Counted from the stretch's first letter, positions 44,871-54,637 are shown. The stretch is DNA of 64,000 nt from Paenibacillus camerounensis (GCF_000723885.1 NZ_CCDG010000042.1:51029-115028); one strand, 5' to 3'. Notes: generated from the letters alone by a model not told the origin. Translations and numbers: made by a program.

Positions 44871-45459
44871 CTCATTTAAATTAGTTTAGAGCGCTGTTTC
44901 GGGGCGGCCTGGTTTAGGCGTGTGGTCATAATCGTCATTACAGGGAATGTTCGGACTTCCGGTCGCTGTTATATTTGGATTTCCTGATTTGAACCGCTGG
45001 CCGCGGTAGAAATCCAAATATAAAGGCGAACGCTACGCTCCTACAGTTCCAAACTTCCCCTCCATGACTCAGACCACCGGGTAAACCCGGCCGCAAGCCG
45101 AAGTTTGCGCCTTGCACAGGGGCAGAAGGCCGACGCCCTGAGCTGCGCGGGCGTCTCTTTGGCAAGTGAACCCTCGCTTTTGCGCAGCAAACAGCCGGGG
45201 GCGCGAGCCAATGGCCCAGCGGGGCCGCAGGCGCCTGGGCGCGCAGCACCGTAGAGCGTGTCCGCACAAGTAGAAATGACTTTGCCGTCCTAAACAGGAC
45301 GGTATCCGTTTCTGCGAGAAATATAAGGATGATTTATAGCGTGGAACATATACATCCTTATATTTGGAACAAGCGGGCACCCGCACCCACGCCCACGCCT
45401 TCTTAGCAAGTTTAGAGCAAACTCCTACCGCCAAGCTTTCGGGTGGCCGGAGGGCCCCG
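44871..45459. repeat. Stem-loop-rich repeat island inside the purine operon
   Basis: This stretch between purF and purM holds at least three perfect inverted repeats: a 14-bp stem TATATTTGGATTTC (44970-44983 with 45009-45022), CCGTCCT/AGGACGG (45285-45291 with 45296-45302), and a 13-bp stem AAATATAAGGATG (45319-45331 with 45353-45365). The centre (about 45060-45250) is much more GC-rich than the neighbouring genes. Open frames here (for example 45069-45560 minus) have Arg/Cys/Pro-rich content and no ribosome site, so I do not call genes. Confidence 0.7.
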
Positions 45460-46956
45460 CTAGCAGCTACACCCATCCTTCTCTTCCCCGCCGAAATCCA
45501 CCTGCGTCGGGTAATCATTATCGAAGCAGGAGAGGCATAGGCCTCCCTTATACTCTTCACTGCTGTAGCCGCCGATGGACTGGATCAGTCCTTCCGGCGA
45601 CAGGAACGACAGGGAATCGGCGTTGATCTCCTCGCACATTTCCTGAATGGTTTTGTACGAGGCGATCAGCTCGCGGCGGTCCGGGGTATCAATCCCGTAG
45701 AAGCACGGGTTCTTGAACGGCGGCGATGTAATCCGCACATGCACTTCAAGCGCTCCGGCTTCACGCAGCAGATTGACGATCCGGCGCGAGGTTGTGCCGC
45801 GTACGATCGAGTCATCGATCATGACGACGCGCTGGCCTTCGACGACGCGGCGCACGGCGCTAAGCTTCATCTTCACGCCCTGCTCGCGCAGCTCCTGGCT
45901 CGGCTGGATGAACGTCCGGCCGGTGTACTTGTTCTTGATCAGGCCAAGCTCATACGGGATGCCGGTCTGCTCGGCATAGCCGATAGCTGCCGAGATACTG
46001 GAATCCGGCACGCCGGTGACGATATCGGCATCGACGAAGGATTCCAGCGCCATCCGGCTGCCCATCCGCTTGCGGGCGGAGTGCAGGTTGGAGCCGTTAA
46101 GGTCACTGTCCGGGCGGGCAAAATAAATATATTCCATCGCGCACAGCGCTTTGCGTTTGGGTTCGGTGAACCGGTCTTCCAGGAAGCCGTTCTTGTCCAG
46201 CACCAGCAGCTCGCCCGGCTCGATGTCACGGACCAGAGTGGCTCCGATAACTTCAAGGGCACAAGACTCGGAAGCGAAGACATATGCTTCACCAAGCCGG
46301 CCCATTACCAGCGGGCGCAGCCCGTGCGGGTCAGAGGCGACAATCAGCTTGTCATTAGTCATCAGCAGGAAGGCGAATCCGCCGACAAGCTGGCAGAGCG
46401 CATCCTTGGCCGCTTCGACAAAATCCTTCGGAGAGCGTGCAATCAGATGCGCCAGCACCTCAGTATCGCTCGTCGTCTGGAAGATCGAGCCGCTCATCTC
46501 AAGCGTCTTGCGGATCAGCGGCTCATTAACGATATTGCCGTTAGTGGCAATCGCCAGATCGCCGTCGCGGTACTTGAAGACCAGCGGCTGCGCATTGGTC
46601 AGCCGGCTGTCTCCGCTGGTAGAGTAGCGCACATGTCCAATGGACATGTCGCCGACCAGCGAAGCGATTTTATCCTTATCGAAAACTTCCTTAACCAGGC
46701 CCATGCCGCGGTGGTAGTTGAAGTCGCGGCCGTCTGCTACACAGATGCCTGCGCTCTCTTCCCCGCGGTGCTGCAGGGCATGCAGCCCGTAATAAGACAT
46801 GGAGGCGGCCTCCGGGTGTCCGAAGACCCCAAAGACGCCGCATTCTTCTTTTAACGTGTCAAAAATATCTCCCGAGCCCGTTCCTTCATTGTAAAAGTCG
46901 CCGGTCCACAGGATGGGGGTCTCCTGCTTGTTCCCGGTCTTTACTTCATAAGACAT
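45460..46956 (-). CDS. purF: Amidophosphoribosyltransferase
   Basis: This 498-residue enzyme commits PRPP to purine synthesis. The catalytic N-terminal cysteine is Cys39 (EECGVFGVFG), exposed only after removal of a 38-residue propeptide; B. subtilis PurF has 11. The PRPP motif VVMIDDSIVRGTTSRR and the iron-sulfur cysteines (PCFYGID, GLCLSCFDND) are present. I chose ATG 46956 behind GGGAGG; a GTG at 46974 overlaps the ribosome site. It overlaps purL by 16 bases. Confidence 0.95.
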   Translation of the reverse strand: MSYEVKTGNKQETPILWTGDFYNEGTGSGDIFDTLKEECGVFGVFGHPEAASMSYYGLHALQHRGEESAGICVADGRDFNYHRGMGLVKEVFDKDKIASLVGDMSIGHVRYSTSGDSRLTNAQPLVFKYRDGDLAIATNGNIVNEPLIRKTLEMSGSIFQTTSDTEVLAHLIARSPKDFVEAAKDALCQLVGGFAFLLMTNDKLIVASDPHGLRPLVMGRLGEAYVFASESCALEVIGATLVRDIEPGELLVLDKNGFLEDRFTEPKRKALCAMEYIYFARPDSDLNGSNLHSARKRMGSRMALESFVDADIVTGVPDSSISAAIGYAEQTGIPYELGLIKNKYTGRTFIQPSQELREQGVKMKLSAVRRVVEGQRVVMIDDSIVRGTTSRRIVNLLREAGALEVHVRITSPPFKNPCFYGIDTPDRRELIASYKTIQEMCEEINADSLSFLSPEGLIQSIGGYSSEEYKGGLCLSCFDNDYPTQVDFGGEEKDGCSC

Positions 46957-49187
46957 GGAATAGCATCCTCCCACACGGATTTAAGTTCTGTTACAGCCTC
47001 ATCAAGTGCGGATGCACCGTCCAGAGACACGCGCAGCCTGTCACCGCCGACGGTACCGATGATTTCCACCGGTACGCCGTAAGCAGCAACAGCTGCTTTG
47101 AGCTCTTCTGCACGCTCAGGTGCAGCAGTCAGCACAATGCGGGACTGGGTTTCACTGAACAGCGCCACATCATGACGCAGTCCGGCAGCAGACAGCTCTA
47201 CGTTAGCGCCGATATTACCGCTGATACAGCTCTCAGCCAGCGCAGCAGCCAGGCCGCCTTCAGACAGGTCATGTGCCGAACGGACCAGGCCGCTGCGGAT
47301 CGCAGACAGTACAGCATCCAGCAATTGTTGCTCTGTTGCCAGATCAAGCGCCGGCGGACGGCCTTCAGTCAGACCATGAACAGCATATTGGAACTCACTG
47401 CCGCCAAGTTCAGCTTTGGTTACGCCCAGCAGCAGAATAGCATCGCCCTCCTGCTTGAAGGCTTGAGTCGTAATGTGATCGGTATCTTCAACCAGACCCA
47501 CCATACCCACGACCGGGGTCGGATAGATGGCGCCGGCGGCATTTTCGTTATACAGGCTGACGTTACCGCCGATTACCGGTGTATCCAGCACACGGCAGGC
47601 TTCAGCCATACCGTCAACAGCGCGTTCCATCTGCCAGAAAATCTCCGGCTTCTCCGGGCTGCCAAAGTTCAGGTTGTCCGTAATTGCCAGCGGCTTCGCG
47701 CCGGAGCAGACAATGTTGCGGGCCGCTTCACTTACCGCGATGCGTCCGCCTACTTCAGGGTCCAGGTACACATAACGCCCGTTACAGTCTGTAGTCATCG
47801 CCAGGCCTTTGCGGGTGCCGTGGATAGTAACGACAGCCGCATCGGAGCCCGGACGGACTGCAGTGCTGGTGCGGACCATGTAATCATATTGGTTATACAC
47901 CCAGGCTTTGCTCGCTACAGTCGGCGAACCTAATACCGTACGCAGGGCACCGCCAAGATCGGTAACCTCTTCATAACGCAAAGTATCTACATTGGCATTC
48001 TCTACATAATAAGCTGGAACAGTGGAAGGCTTCTTATAGATCGGACACTCGTCCACCAGCGCCGTTACCGGCATGTCACCGACAACCTCGCCGTGGTGGT
48101 AGAGCTTCAGACGGCCGTCATCTGTTACCTTGCCCACTTTACGGCAGATCACGCCCCAGCGGTCAAAAATCTCCTGTGCCTGCGCCTCATCCTTAGGCTC
48201 CACCACGAACAGCATCCGCTCCTGGGACTCAGACAGCATCATTTCATAAGGCGTCATGCCTTCTTCGCGCTGCGGCACCTGATCCAGATACAGCTCCAGG
48301 CCGTTGCCTGCTTTGCTGGCCATCTCGGCACTGGAGCAGGTAAGGCCTGCTGCGCCCATATCCTGAATACCCAGTACGATGCCGCTGTCGATCAGCTCCA
48401 GGCAGGATTCCATAACCAGCTTCTCCATGAACGGATCGCCGACCTGTACCGCTGTCTTTTTGGCTTCGGATTCCTCGCTCAGCTCAACCGAAGCAAAGGT
48501 TGCTCCGTGAATCCCGTCACGGCCGGTAGGAGGACCTACGTAGAACACGGGGTTGCCTACACCTTTGGCGACACCGCGCTGGATTTTATCATGATCAATC
48601 AGTCCGACACACATCGCGTTAACCAGCGGATTGCCGTCATAGCTGTTGTCGAACATAATTTCGCCGCCGACAGTCGGAATCCCGATACAATTACCGTAGC
48701 CTGCGATCCCGGATACAACATGCTCGAACAGATATTTTACCCGGTCACTCTCAAGCTTCCCGAAACGCAGCGAGTTAAGCAGCGCAACCGGTCTTGCACC
48801 CATCGAGAAAATATCGCGGATAATTCCGCCCACCCCGGTAGCTGCGCCCTGATAAGGCTCAACAGCTGACGGATGGTTGTGGCTTTCGATTTTGAATACA
48901 ACGGCCTGATTGTCACCGATGTCTACAATCCCTGCGCCTTCGCCCGGTCCCATAAGAACACGCGGTCCGCTTGTCGGGAAACGCCCGAGCAGCGGCTTGG
49001 AGTTTTTGTAGGCACAATGCTCAGACCACATTACGCTGAATACACCGATTTCGGTATAGTTAGGCTTGCGGCCCATAAAAGAGGTGATCAGCTCATACTC
49101 GCTGTCCGACACACCGAACTGGCTGTAGATTTTCTGCTCCGCAATCTGCTCTGCGGTCGGCTCCTTAGCGGATACTTGCTGCGTCAT
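46941..49187 (-). CDS. purL: Phosphoribosylformylglycinamidine synthase subunit PurL
   Basis: This 748-residue subunit is the small-PurL type that needs PurS and PurQ. It contains SHNHPSAVEPYQGAATGVGGI with the active-site His, and the second half repeats the fold (DLSEGGLAAALAESC). I chose ATG 49187 with GGAGGGAACG ahead; the longer frame to 49265 overlaps purQ. It overlaps the purQ end by 23 bases. Confidence 0.96.
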   Translation of the reverse strand: MTQQVSAKEPTAEQIAEQKIYSQFGVSDSEYELITSFMGRKPNYTEIGVFSVMWSEHCAYKNSKPLLGRFPTSGPRVLMGPGEGAGIVDIGDNQAVVFKIESHNHPSAVEPYQGAATGVGGIIRDIFSMGARPVALLNSLRFGKLESDRVKYLFEHVVSGIAGYGNCIGIPTVGGEIMFDNSYDGNPLVNAMCVGLIDHDKIQRGVAKGVGNPVFYVGPPTGRDGIHGATFASVELSEESEAKKTAVQVGDPFMEKLVMESCLELIDSGIVLGIQDMGAAGLTCSSAEMASKAGNGLELYLDQVPQREEGMTPYEMMLSESQERMLFVVEPKDEAQAQEIFDRWGVICRKVGKVTDDGRLKLYHHGEVVGDMPVTALVDECPIYKKPSTVPAYYVENANVDTLRYEEVTDLGGALRTVLGSPTVASKAWVYNQYDYMVRTSTAVRPGSDAAVVTIHGTRKGLAMTTDCNGRYVYLDPEVGGRIAVSEAARNIVCSGAKPLAITDNLNFGSPEKPEIFWQMERAVDGMAEACRVLDTPVIGGNVSLYNENAAGAIYPTPVVGMVGLVEDTDHITTQAFKQEGDAILLLGVTKAELGGSEFQYAVHGLTEGRPPALDLATEQQLLDAVLSAIRSGLVRSAHDLSEGGLAAALAESCISGNIGANVELSAAGLRHDVALFSETQSRIVLTAAPERAEELKAAVAAYGVPVEIIGTVGGDRLRVSLDGASALDEAVTELKSVWEDAIPCLMK

Positions 49188-49854
49188 AACGTTCCCTCCA
49201 AGTCTTGAGAATGGATGTAAACATCCGTTTGCCGTCTTCCGAACCGAGCAGACTGTTAGCCGCACGCTCCGGGTGAGGCATCATGCCTACCACATTGCCT
49301 GCCGCGTTGCTGATTCCCGCAATATCGGCTACCGAGCCGTTCGGGTTATCGCTGTATGTGAACACGATCTGATTATTCGCCTGCAAACCGGCAAGCGTCT
49401 CTTCATCACAATAATAATTGCCTTCGCCATGTGCGATCGGAATGATAATCTCCTCATCCTTCGCATAATCAACTGTAAACGGAGTGTTGTTATTAACGAC
49501 CTTAAGCACCGTATCATGACAGCGGAACTTCATCGACATGTTGCGGCGCAGTGCACCCGGCAGGAGTCCCGCCTCGGTCAGAATCTGGAATCCGTTGCAG
49601 ATGCCGAGCACGAATTTGCCCTGCTCTGCCGCTTTGGCCACCTCAGCCATAACCGGAGCGAAGCGGGAAATCGCGCCGCAGCGCAGATAGTCACCATAAG
49701 AGAAGCCGCCCGGCACGAGAATGCAGTCATACGCCGACAGGTCGGTTGCTGTATGCCACACATAATCGACAGGTTCACCTAGGCTGTCTTCTACCGCTTT
49801 GTAGCAGTCAATGTCACAATTGGAGCCCGGAAAGACAAGTACAGCAAATTTCAT
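49165..49854 (-). CDS. purQ: Phosphoribosylformylglycinamidine synthase, glutaminase subunit PurQ
   Basis: This 229-residue class I glutamine amidotransferase has the oxyanion/nucleophile motif VLGICNGFQIL (Cys) and the His-Glu pair in MMPHPERAA. It supplies ammonia to PurL. Start ATG 49854 lies 6 bases after the purS stop. Confidence 0.96.
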   Translation of the reverse strand: MKFAVLVFPGSNCDIDCYKAVEDSLGEPVDYVWHTATDLSAYDCILVPGGFSYGDYLRCGAISRFAPVMAEVAKAAEQGKFVLGICNGFQILTEAGLLPGALRRNMSMKFRCHDTVLKVVNNNTPFTVDYAKDEEIIIPIAHGEGNYYCDEETLAGLQANNQIVFTYSDNPNGSVADIAGISNAAGNVVGMMPHPERAANSLLGSEDGKRMFTSILKTWRERYDAASIR

Positions 49855-49859
49855 GACTT

Positions 49860-50105
49860 TTAGTCCTCCAATTCGTAGCGGTAATCCTCGATCACCGTGT
49901 TGGCCAGCAGCTTCTCACACATATCCTTGAGGCGTCCTTCCGCTTCAGCGCGGTTGTCCGTGTCGAGCGTCAGCTCCATGTATTTGCCGATACGCAAACT
50001 TTCAACTTCCTGAAAACCTACTGAATGAAGAGCTCCCTGCACGGCAACACCTTGGGGATCGAGTACGCTTTTCTTGATGGTGACATAGACTGTCGCTTTT
50101 AACAT
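49860..50105 (-). CDS. purS: Phosphoribosylformylglycinamidine synthase subunit PurS
   Basis: This 81-residue protein (MLKATVYVTIKKSVLDPQG) bridges PurL and PurQ. I chose ATG 50105; the frame extends to 50171 but includes the AGGAGG site used by this start. The family is usually 80-85 residues long. Confidence 0.94.
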   Translation of the reverse strand: MLKATVYVTIKKSVLDPQGVAVQGALHSVGFQEVESLRIGKYMELTLDTDNRAEAEGRLKDMCEKLLANTVIEDYRYELED

Positions 50106-50145
50106 ACGCTTGTAGTTCCTCCTAAATTTTAATGGCTGATTAGTT

Positions 50146-50340
50146 GGATTTTTGCCATCTGATTTCGCCAATTCTCAATTTCTCTAACCTCTAGTTGGAA
50201 AATCGCCACTTATTTCGGGCCATATGCTCTAATAAGGGCGAAAACAGTATAAATAGGTAGCGTTTATCCAACTAGTTTTCTTTTTTCGCTGTTTGATCGA
50301 GAATTAGATGGCGTATTTCCACTTAGTTTGACTAAGGATA
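50146..50340. repeat. AT-rich dispersed repeat, copy 2 (between purC and purS)
   Basis: The segment contains CTAGTTGGAAAATCGCCACTT and, about 70 bases on, GTTTATCCAACTAG in inverted orientation. It also carries GATGGCGTATTTCCACTTAG near its end. It matches the arrangement at 18130-18335. It fills most of the 308-base purS-purC gap. Confidence 0.6.
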
Positions 50341-50413
50341 ACTCCGGGGCCTTATTTAAGTCTAAAAAAGTGCTGAATTACGTGTTCTTACCACACAACG
50401 GGCCTGGTTTCGC

Positions 50414-51304
50414 CTATAGATCCTTACCGGTAAGCCGGTGATAGATATCCCGGTAGCGCCGGCTTGTTTCTTCCACTACTTCAAGCGGCAGCGGATCAGG
50501 CTTGCTGTTCTTGTCCCAGGAGGATGCGGAAAGGTAGGTCCGGACCGGCTCCTTGTCCATGCTGTCAATCTCGATATCAAGTGCATATTTGTCTTTAGCC
50601 CAGAAGCGGGAGGCATCCGGCGTAAAAATCTCGTCGATCAGAATCACCTTACCGTCCAGCAGCCCGAACTCGAACTTGCAGTCTGCGAGAATGATCCCGT
50701 GCTCCTCACAATACGCTCTGGCAAAAGCGAACAGCTTCAGGCTTTTCTCCTTCAGCTCCAGTGCAAGCTCTGCACCGATCTGCTCCTGCATTTGTTCAAA
50801 AGGAATGTCTTCATCATGGCCGACATCATTTTTGGCGGCAGGCGTGAAGATCGGCTGGGCCAGCACCGCGTTTTTACGCAAGCCTTGCGGAAGTCCGATG
50901 CCATTAACCTTGCCGGTCTCCTGATACTGCCGCCAGCCGCCGCCGGTGATACAGCCGCGTACGACGCATTCGATATCGATCCGTTCAGCCTTGCGTACAA
51001 CCATGATACGGTTTTTCAGAGCTTCGCGGTCTTTGATAATGCTGCCAAGCTGATCCACATCAATGTGGACGACATGGTTTTCGATCAGGTCCTTGGTCAG
51101 CCCGAACCAGAAGGCACTAAGCCGGTTCAGCACATTGCCTTTGTCCGGCACCGCCGGATCAAGCACATAATCAAACGCGGAGATCCGGTCCGTAACAACG
51201 ATCAGTACCTGTTCCCCCAAATCGTACAATTCGCGAACCTTTCCTTTATAGAGCAGCGGTGCATCTACGAGCTCCACAGCCGTGGATACGGCAGGGTGTG
51301 TCAT
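50414..51304 (-). CDS. purC: SAICAR synthetase
   Basis: This 296-residue enzyme joins aspartate to CAIR. It starts with the LLYKGKVRELYDLG substrate/ATP loop and contains TDRISAFD and LIDEIFTPDASRFW. It is somewhat longer than the B. subtilis enzyme (about 240), owing to a C-terminal portion after residue 240 typical of the longer PurC type. Start ATG 51304 follows GGGAGGAAAGG. Confidence 0.94.
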   Translation of the reverse strand: MTHPAVSTAVELVDAPLLYKGKVRELYDLGEQVLIVVTDRISAFDYVLDPAVPDKGNVLNRLSAFWFGLTKDLIENHVVHIDVDQLGSIIKDREALKNRIMVVRKAERIDIECVVRGCITGGGWRQYQETGKVNGIGLPQGLRKNAVLAQPIFTPAAKNDVGHDEDIPFEQMQEQIGAELALELKEKSLKLFAFARAYCEEHGIILADCKFEFGLLDGKVILIDEIFTPDASRFWAKDKYALDIEIDSMDKEPVRTYLSASSWDKNSKPDPLPLEVVEETSRRYRDIYHRLTGKDL

Positions 51305-51341
51305 GACCTTTCCTCCCTCAACTTTTTATTGCTACGTTCTC

Positions 51342-52637
51342 CTAAATCAGCTCCAGCTTGCGGAAAATCGTGTCCACATGCTTCAGGTGCCAGGTCGGGT
51401 TGAAGGCATCGTCGATCTCTTCCGGGCTGAGCACAGCAGTGATCTCAGGAGTCGCTTCGACGATATCACGGAACTGGGTCTGCTCTTCCCAGGCTTGCAT
51501 TGCCCGCGGCTGAACGGTGTCGTAGGCCTGCTCGCGGCTGAAGCCCTTGTCGATCAGCTTGGTCAGGATGCGGCCGGAGAACGGAACGCCGAAGGTGCGG
51601 TTCATGTTGCGCTTCATATTCTCCGGGAACACGGTCAGGTTCTTCACAATGTTGCCGAAGCGGTTCAGCATATAGTTGAGCAGCATCGTCGCATCCGGCA
51701 GGATAATCCGTTCTACAGAGGAGTGTGAGATATCGCGCTCGTGCCAGAGCGGCACGTTCTCGTAGGCGGTCACCATGTGGCCGCGGATTACGCGGGACAG
51801 GCCGGAGATATTCTCACAGCCGATCGGGTTGCGCTTGTGCGGCATGGCAGATGAACCTTTTTGACCCTTGGCAAAAGCTTCTTCCACCTCGCGGATTTCG
51901 CTCTTTTGCAGCGCGCGGATTTCCGTAGCGAACTTGTCAAGTGATGTCGCTACCAGTGCCAGTGCAGCCATGTATTCCGCGTGACGGTCACGCTGCAGGG
52001 TCTGAGTCGAGATTGGCGCGGGGCTGGTGCCCAGCTTCTTGCAGACAAATTCCTCTACGAACGGGTCGATGTTGGCATAGGTGCCGACTGCGCCGGAGAT
52101 TTTACCGAACTGAACGCCTTTAGCCGCATGACGGAAGCGCTCCAGGTTACGTTTCATTTCCTCGTACCACAGGGCCATCTTGAGGCCAAAGGTGGTAGGC
52201 TCGGCATGTACGCCGTGCGTGCGCCCCATCATCGGGGTGTCTTTGTAAGCTACCGCTTTGTCTTTGAGAATTTCAATAAAGGTAATGATATCCTTCTCCA
52301 GAATCTCGTTCGCCTGACGCAGCAGGTAACCCAGCGCTGTATCAACAACGTCTGTTGAAGTCAGTCCGTAGTGCACCCATTTGCGTTCTGCACCCAGGCT
52401 CTCGGACACTGCACGGGTAAATGCGATAACATCATGACGGGTTTCCAGCTCGATTTCATTGATCCGGTCAATGTCGAATTTTGCATCCTTGCGCAGCTTG
52501 GCGGCGTCCTCCTGCGGAATGACTCCCAGCTCGGCCCAGGCTTCACAAGCGCAAATTTCTACTTCAAGCCAGGCATTAAATTTATTTTCTTCGGTCCAGA
52601 TGGCCCGCATCTCAGGTCTGCTGTAACGTTCAATCAT
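51342..52637 (-). CDS. purB: Adenylosuccinate lyase
   Basis: This 431-residue enzyme acts twice, in IMP and AMP synthesis. It starts MIERYSRPEM, as in B. subtilis, with GGAGG 11 bases upstream; an in-frame TTG at 52655 overlaps purK. The signature GSSAMPHKRNPIGCEN with the catalytic serine loop and the HYGLTSTDVVDT motif are present. Five bases separate it from purK. Confidence 0.96.
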   Translation of the reverse strand: MIERYSRPEMRAIWTEENKFNAWLEVEICACEAWAELGVIPQEDAAKLRKDAKFDIDRINEIELETRHDVIAFTRAVSESLGAERKWVHYGLTSTDVVDTALGYLLRQANEILEKDIITFIEILKDKAVAYKDTPMMGRTHGVHAEPTTFGLKMALWYEEMKRNLERFRHAAKGVQFGKISGAVGTYANIDPFVEEFVCKKLGTSPAPISTQTLQRDRHAEYMAALALVATSLDKFATEIRALQKSEIREVEEAFAKGQKGSSAMPHKRNPIGCENISGLSRVIRGHMVTAYENVPLWHERDISHSSVERIILPDATMLLNYMLNRFGNIVKNLTVFPENMKRNMNRTFGVPFSGRILTKLIDKGFSREQAYDTVQPRAMQAWEEQTQFRDIVEATPEITAVLSPEEIDDAFNPTWHLKHVDTIFRKLELI

Positions 52638-52642
52638 AGCTT

Positions 52643-53887
52643 TCAGTTCCTCCAAAGGTTAGTTTGCTCTACCCAGGACAGCCCGTCGCCGGTATCCTTG
52701 CAGAGCAGGTTGATATGGCCCATTTTACGGCCGGTTTTGCTCTCAGTCTTTCCGTATATATGAAGCTTGGGGGCAACCCCCAGCTTGTGTGCCGCTTCAT
52801 CCGCCTGTCCTGTCCGCTCTATTGCTCCGTCCAGATGCTGGCCCAGCACATTTACCATGACCACAGGAGTCAGCAGCCTAGTATCGCCAAGCGGCAAATT
52901 GCAGATGGCCCGGATATGCTGCTCGAACTGTGAAGTTGCGCAGGCGTCCATTGTATAATGTCCTGAATTATGCGGCCGCGGCGCCAGCTCGTTGACGAAT
53001 ATTTCCCCGTCCTCCGTAACGAACATTTCCACAGCCAATAGTCCGACTGCATTCAATCCTGACACCAGCCGCTCAGCCAGCTCACGGGCACGCTGCTGCA
53101 GCTCCTCAGACACGCGGGCAGGCACGATGGACAGATGCAAAATATTATTCACATGAATGTTCTCCGCCGGCGGGAAGCTCTTCACCTCGCCCGAAGCGCT
53201 GCGGGCAGCGATGACCGAAATTTCGCACTGGAATTTCACAAATTTCTCTAGCACCAGCTCCGGTGCATCGGCGCCTTCCGCAGCGCCAGGCGCTACCTGC
53301 CTGAACGCAGCTTCCAGCTCCTCCGGCTGGCGGATGACGGCTTGTCCCTTGCCGTCATATCCCCCTGTGGCTGTCTTCAGCACACAGGGCAGGCCCAGCC
53401 CGGCAGCCGCGGCGGTAAGCTCCGCCAGGCTGCCGACCTTGCGGTACGGGGCGACGGGCACGCCCGCAGCCTCGATCGCAGCCTTCTCGCGCAGACGGTG
53501 CTGCGTCGTATACAGCAGCTCGCTGCCCTGCGGCACGTACGATTCCTCCGTCAGCAAGGCGGCTACGCCGGCATCGACGTTCTCGAACTCGTACGTGATG
53601 ACATCTGCGCGCTGCGCCAGCTCCCGCGCCGCGCCCTGGTCATTGTACGCCGCGGTGATCTGCGGCGTTACCTGCCCGCAGGGCGCATCCGCCGCAGGGT
53701 CCAGCGCCACGAAGCGATAGCCCATGGCGATGCCGTCCAGCGCCATCATCCGCCCGAGCTGTCCGCCGCCGAGCACGCCGATCGTCGCCCTGCCCGGCAG
53801 CAGCGTGCGGAACGCTCCGGCTTTCAAAGCTTTTGCGTCCTGTCCATCCTGTCCGCCCGTCACTTCCGCTCTAAGCTCCTGCCTCAT
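52643..53887 (-). CDS. purK: N5-carboxyaminoimidazole ribonucleotide synthase
   Basis: This 414-residue ATP-grasp enzyme carboxylates AIR. The conserved start IGVLGGGQLGRMM begins near residue 37, so there is a roughly 30-residue N-terminal extension (rich in Gly, Asp, Ala) relative to the usual 370-385 residues. The ATG overlaps the purE stop (ATGA), which supports this start. NELAPRPHNSGHYTMDAC is the active-site motif. Confidence 0.93.
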   Translation of the reverse strand: MRQELRAEVTGGQDGQDAKALKAGAFRTLLPGRATIGVLGGGQLGRMMALDGIAMGYRFVALDPAADAPCGQVTPQITAAYNDQGAARELAQRADVITYEFENVDAGVAALLTEESYVPQGSELLYTTQHRLREKAAIEAAGVPVAPYRKVGSLAELTAAAAGLGLPCVLKTATGGYDGKGQAVIRQPEELEAAFRQVAPGAAEGADAPELVLEKFVKFQCEISVIAARSASGEVKSFPPAENIHVNNILHLSIVPARVSEELQQRARELAERLVSGLNAVGLLAVEMFVTEDGEIFVNELAPRPHNSGHYTMDACATSQFEQHIRAICNLPLGDTRLLTPVVMVNVLGQHLDGAIERTGQADEAAHKLGVAPKLHIYGKTESKTGRKMGHINLLCKDTGDGLSWVEQTNLWRN

Positions 53888-54369
53888 AAGCTCTCGCTGC
53901 TTTCCAGCACTTCGCGCTCGATTCTTTCGCGCCGCGCCAGCACCCGGCTCTGCACTTCCGAATCAAACGCGCCGATGATCTGCGCAGCCAGCAGCCCTGC
54001 ATTGGTCGCTCCGGCCCGGCCGATTGCCACCGTCGCCACCGGAATGCCGCCCGGCATCTGCACGATCGACAGCAGAGAATCAAGCCCGTTCAGCGCTTTG
54101 GTCTGCACGGGCACTCCGATCACCGGCAGCATGGTCTTTGCCGCAACCATCCCCGGCAGATGCGCCGCACCGCCTGCCCCGGCAATAATGACTTTCAGCC
54201 CGCGGCCCGCTGCTTCTTCCGCATAGCGGAACATCAGATCCGGTGTACGGTGGGCAGACACTACCTTTTTCTCATACGGTATGTTCAGCTCCTCCAGCAC
54301 CGCACAGGCATGTTCCATCGTCTCCCAGTCTGACTTGCTGCCCATGATTACCCCAACCTGCACTGACAT
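53884..54369 (-). CDS. purE: N5-CAIR mutase
   Basis: This 161-residue enzyme moves the carboxylate from N5-CAIR to CAIR. It begins VGVIMGSKSDWETM, includes SAHRTPD and GAGGAAHLPGM, all typical of class I PurE. It is the first structural gene of the purine operon; its leader carries a riboswitch and terminator. Confidence 0.96.
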   Translation of the reverse strand: MSVQVGVIMGSKSDWETMEHACAVLEELNIPYEKKVVSAHRTPDLMFRYAEEAAGRGLKVIIAGAGGAAHLPGMVAAKTMLPVIGVPVQTKALNGLDSLLSIVQMPGGIPVATVAIGRAGATNAGLLAAQIIGAFDSEVQSRVLARRERIEREVLESSESL

Positions 54370-54461
54370 GTTTCAACCTTCCCCTCCGCTCGATATAGAA
54401 GCTCTTTTTGTCGTATGCACTCTAAGTTTGTCCTATTTCACGACAGTTTTCCATAAATTCG

Positions 54462-54511
54462 AAAAAAAAAGCCCGGATTCCAGACGCATGCTTCTGCGGG
54501 TGGACCCAGAC
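54462..54511 (-). terminator. Riboswitch-linked terminator before purE
   Basis: Between the aptamer and purE a GC-rich hairpin (54471-54511, arms CCCGCAGA and TCTGGAATCCGGG with a bulge) is followed by nine T residues on the minus strand (54462-54470). Confidence 0.8.
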
Positions 54512-54637
54512 TACTTAAGAGGAAACAGGAGAAGACAGCTCTGCCATGCAGGCAGAATCATAATAAACAGCGTCAGGCGCAGAAGCTCACCGTCCGGGAC
54601 GGAGCGGCGCTGAGGGCTGTCCCATTCATCCTATTTC

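Noticed and set aside
44938..45560. Minus-strand open frames in the purF-purM gap (44938-45267, 45069-45560)
   Set aside because: No ribosome site, Arg/Cys/Pro-rich composition, and they run through perfect inverted repeats and into the purF end.
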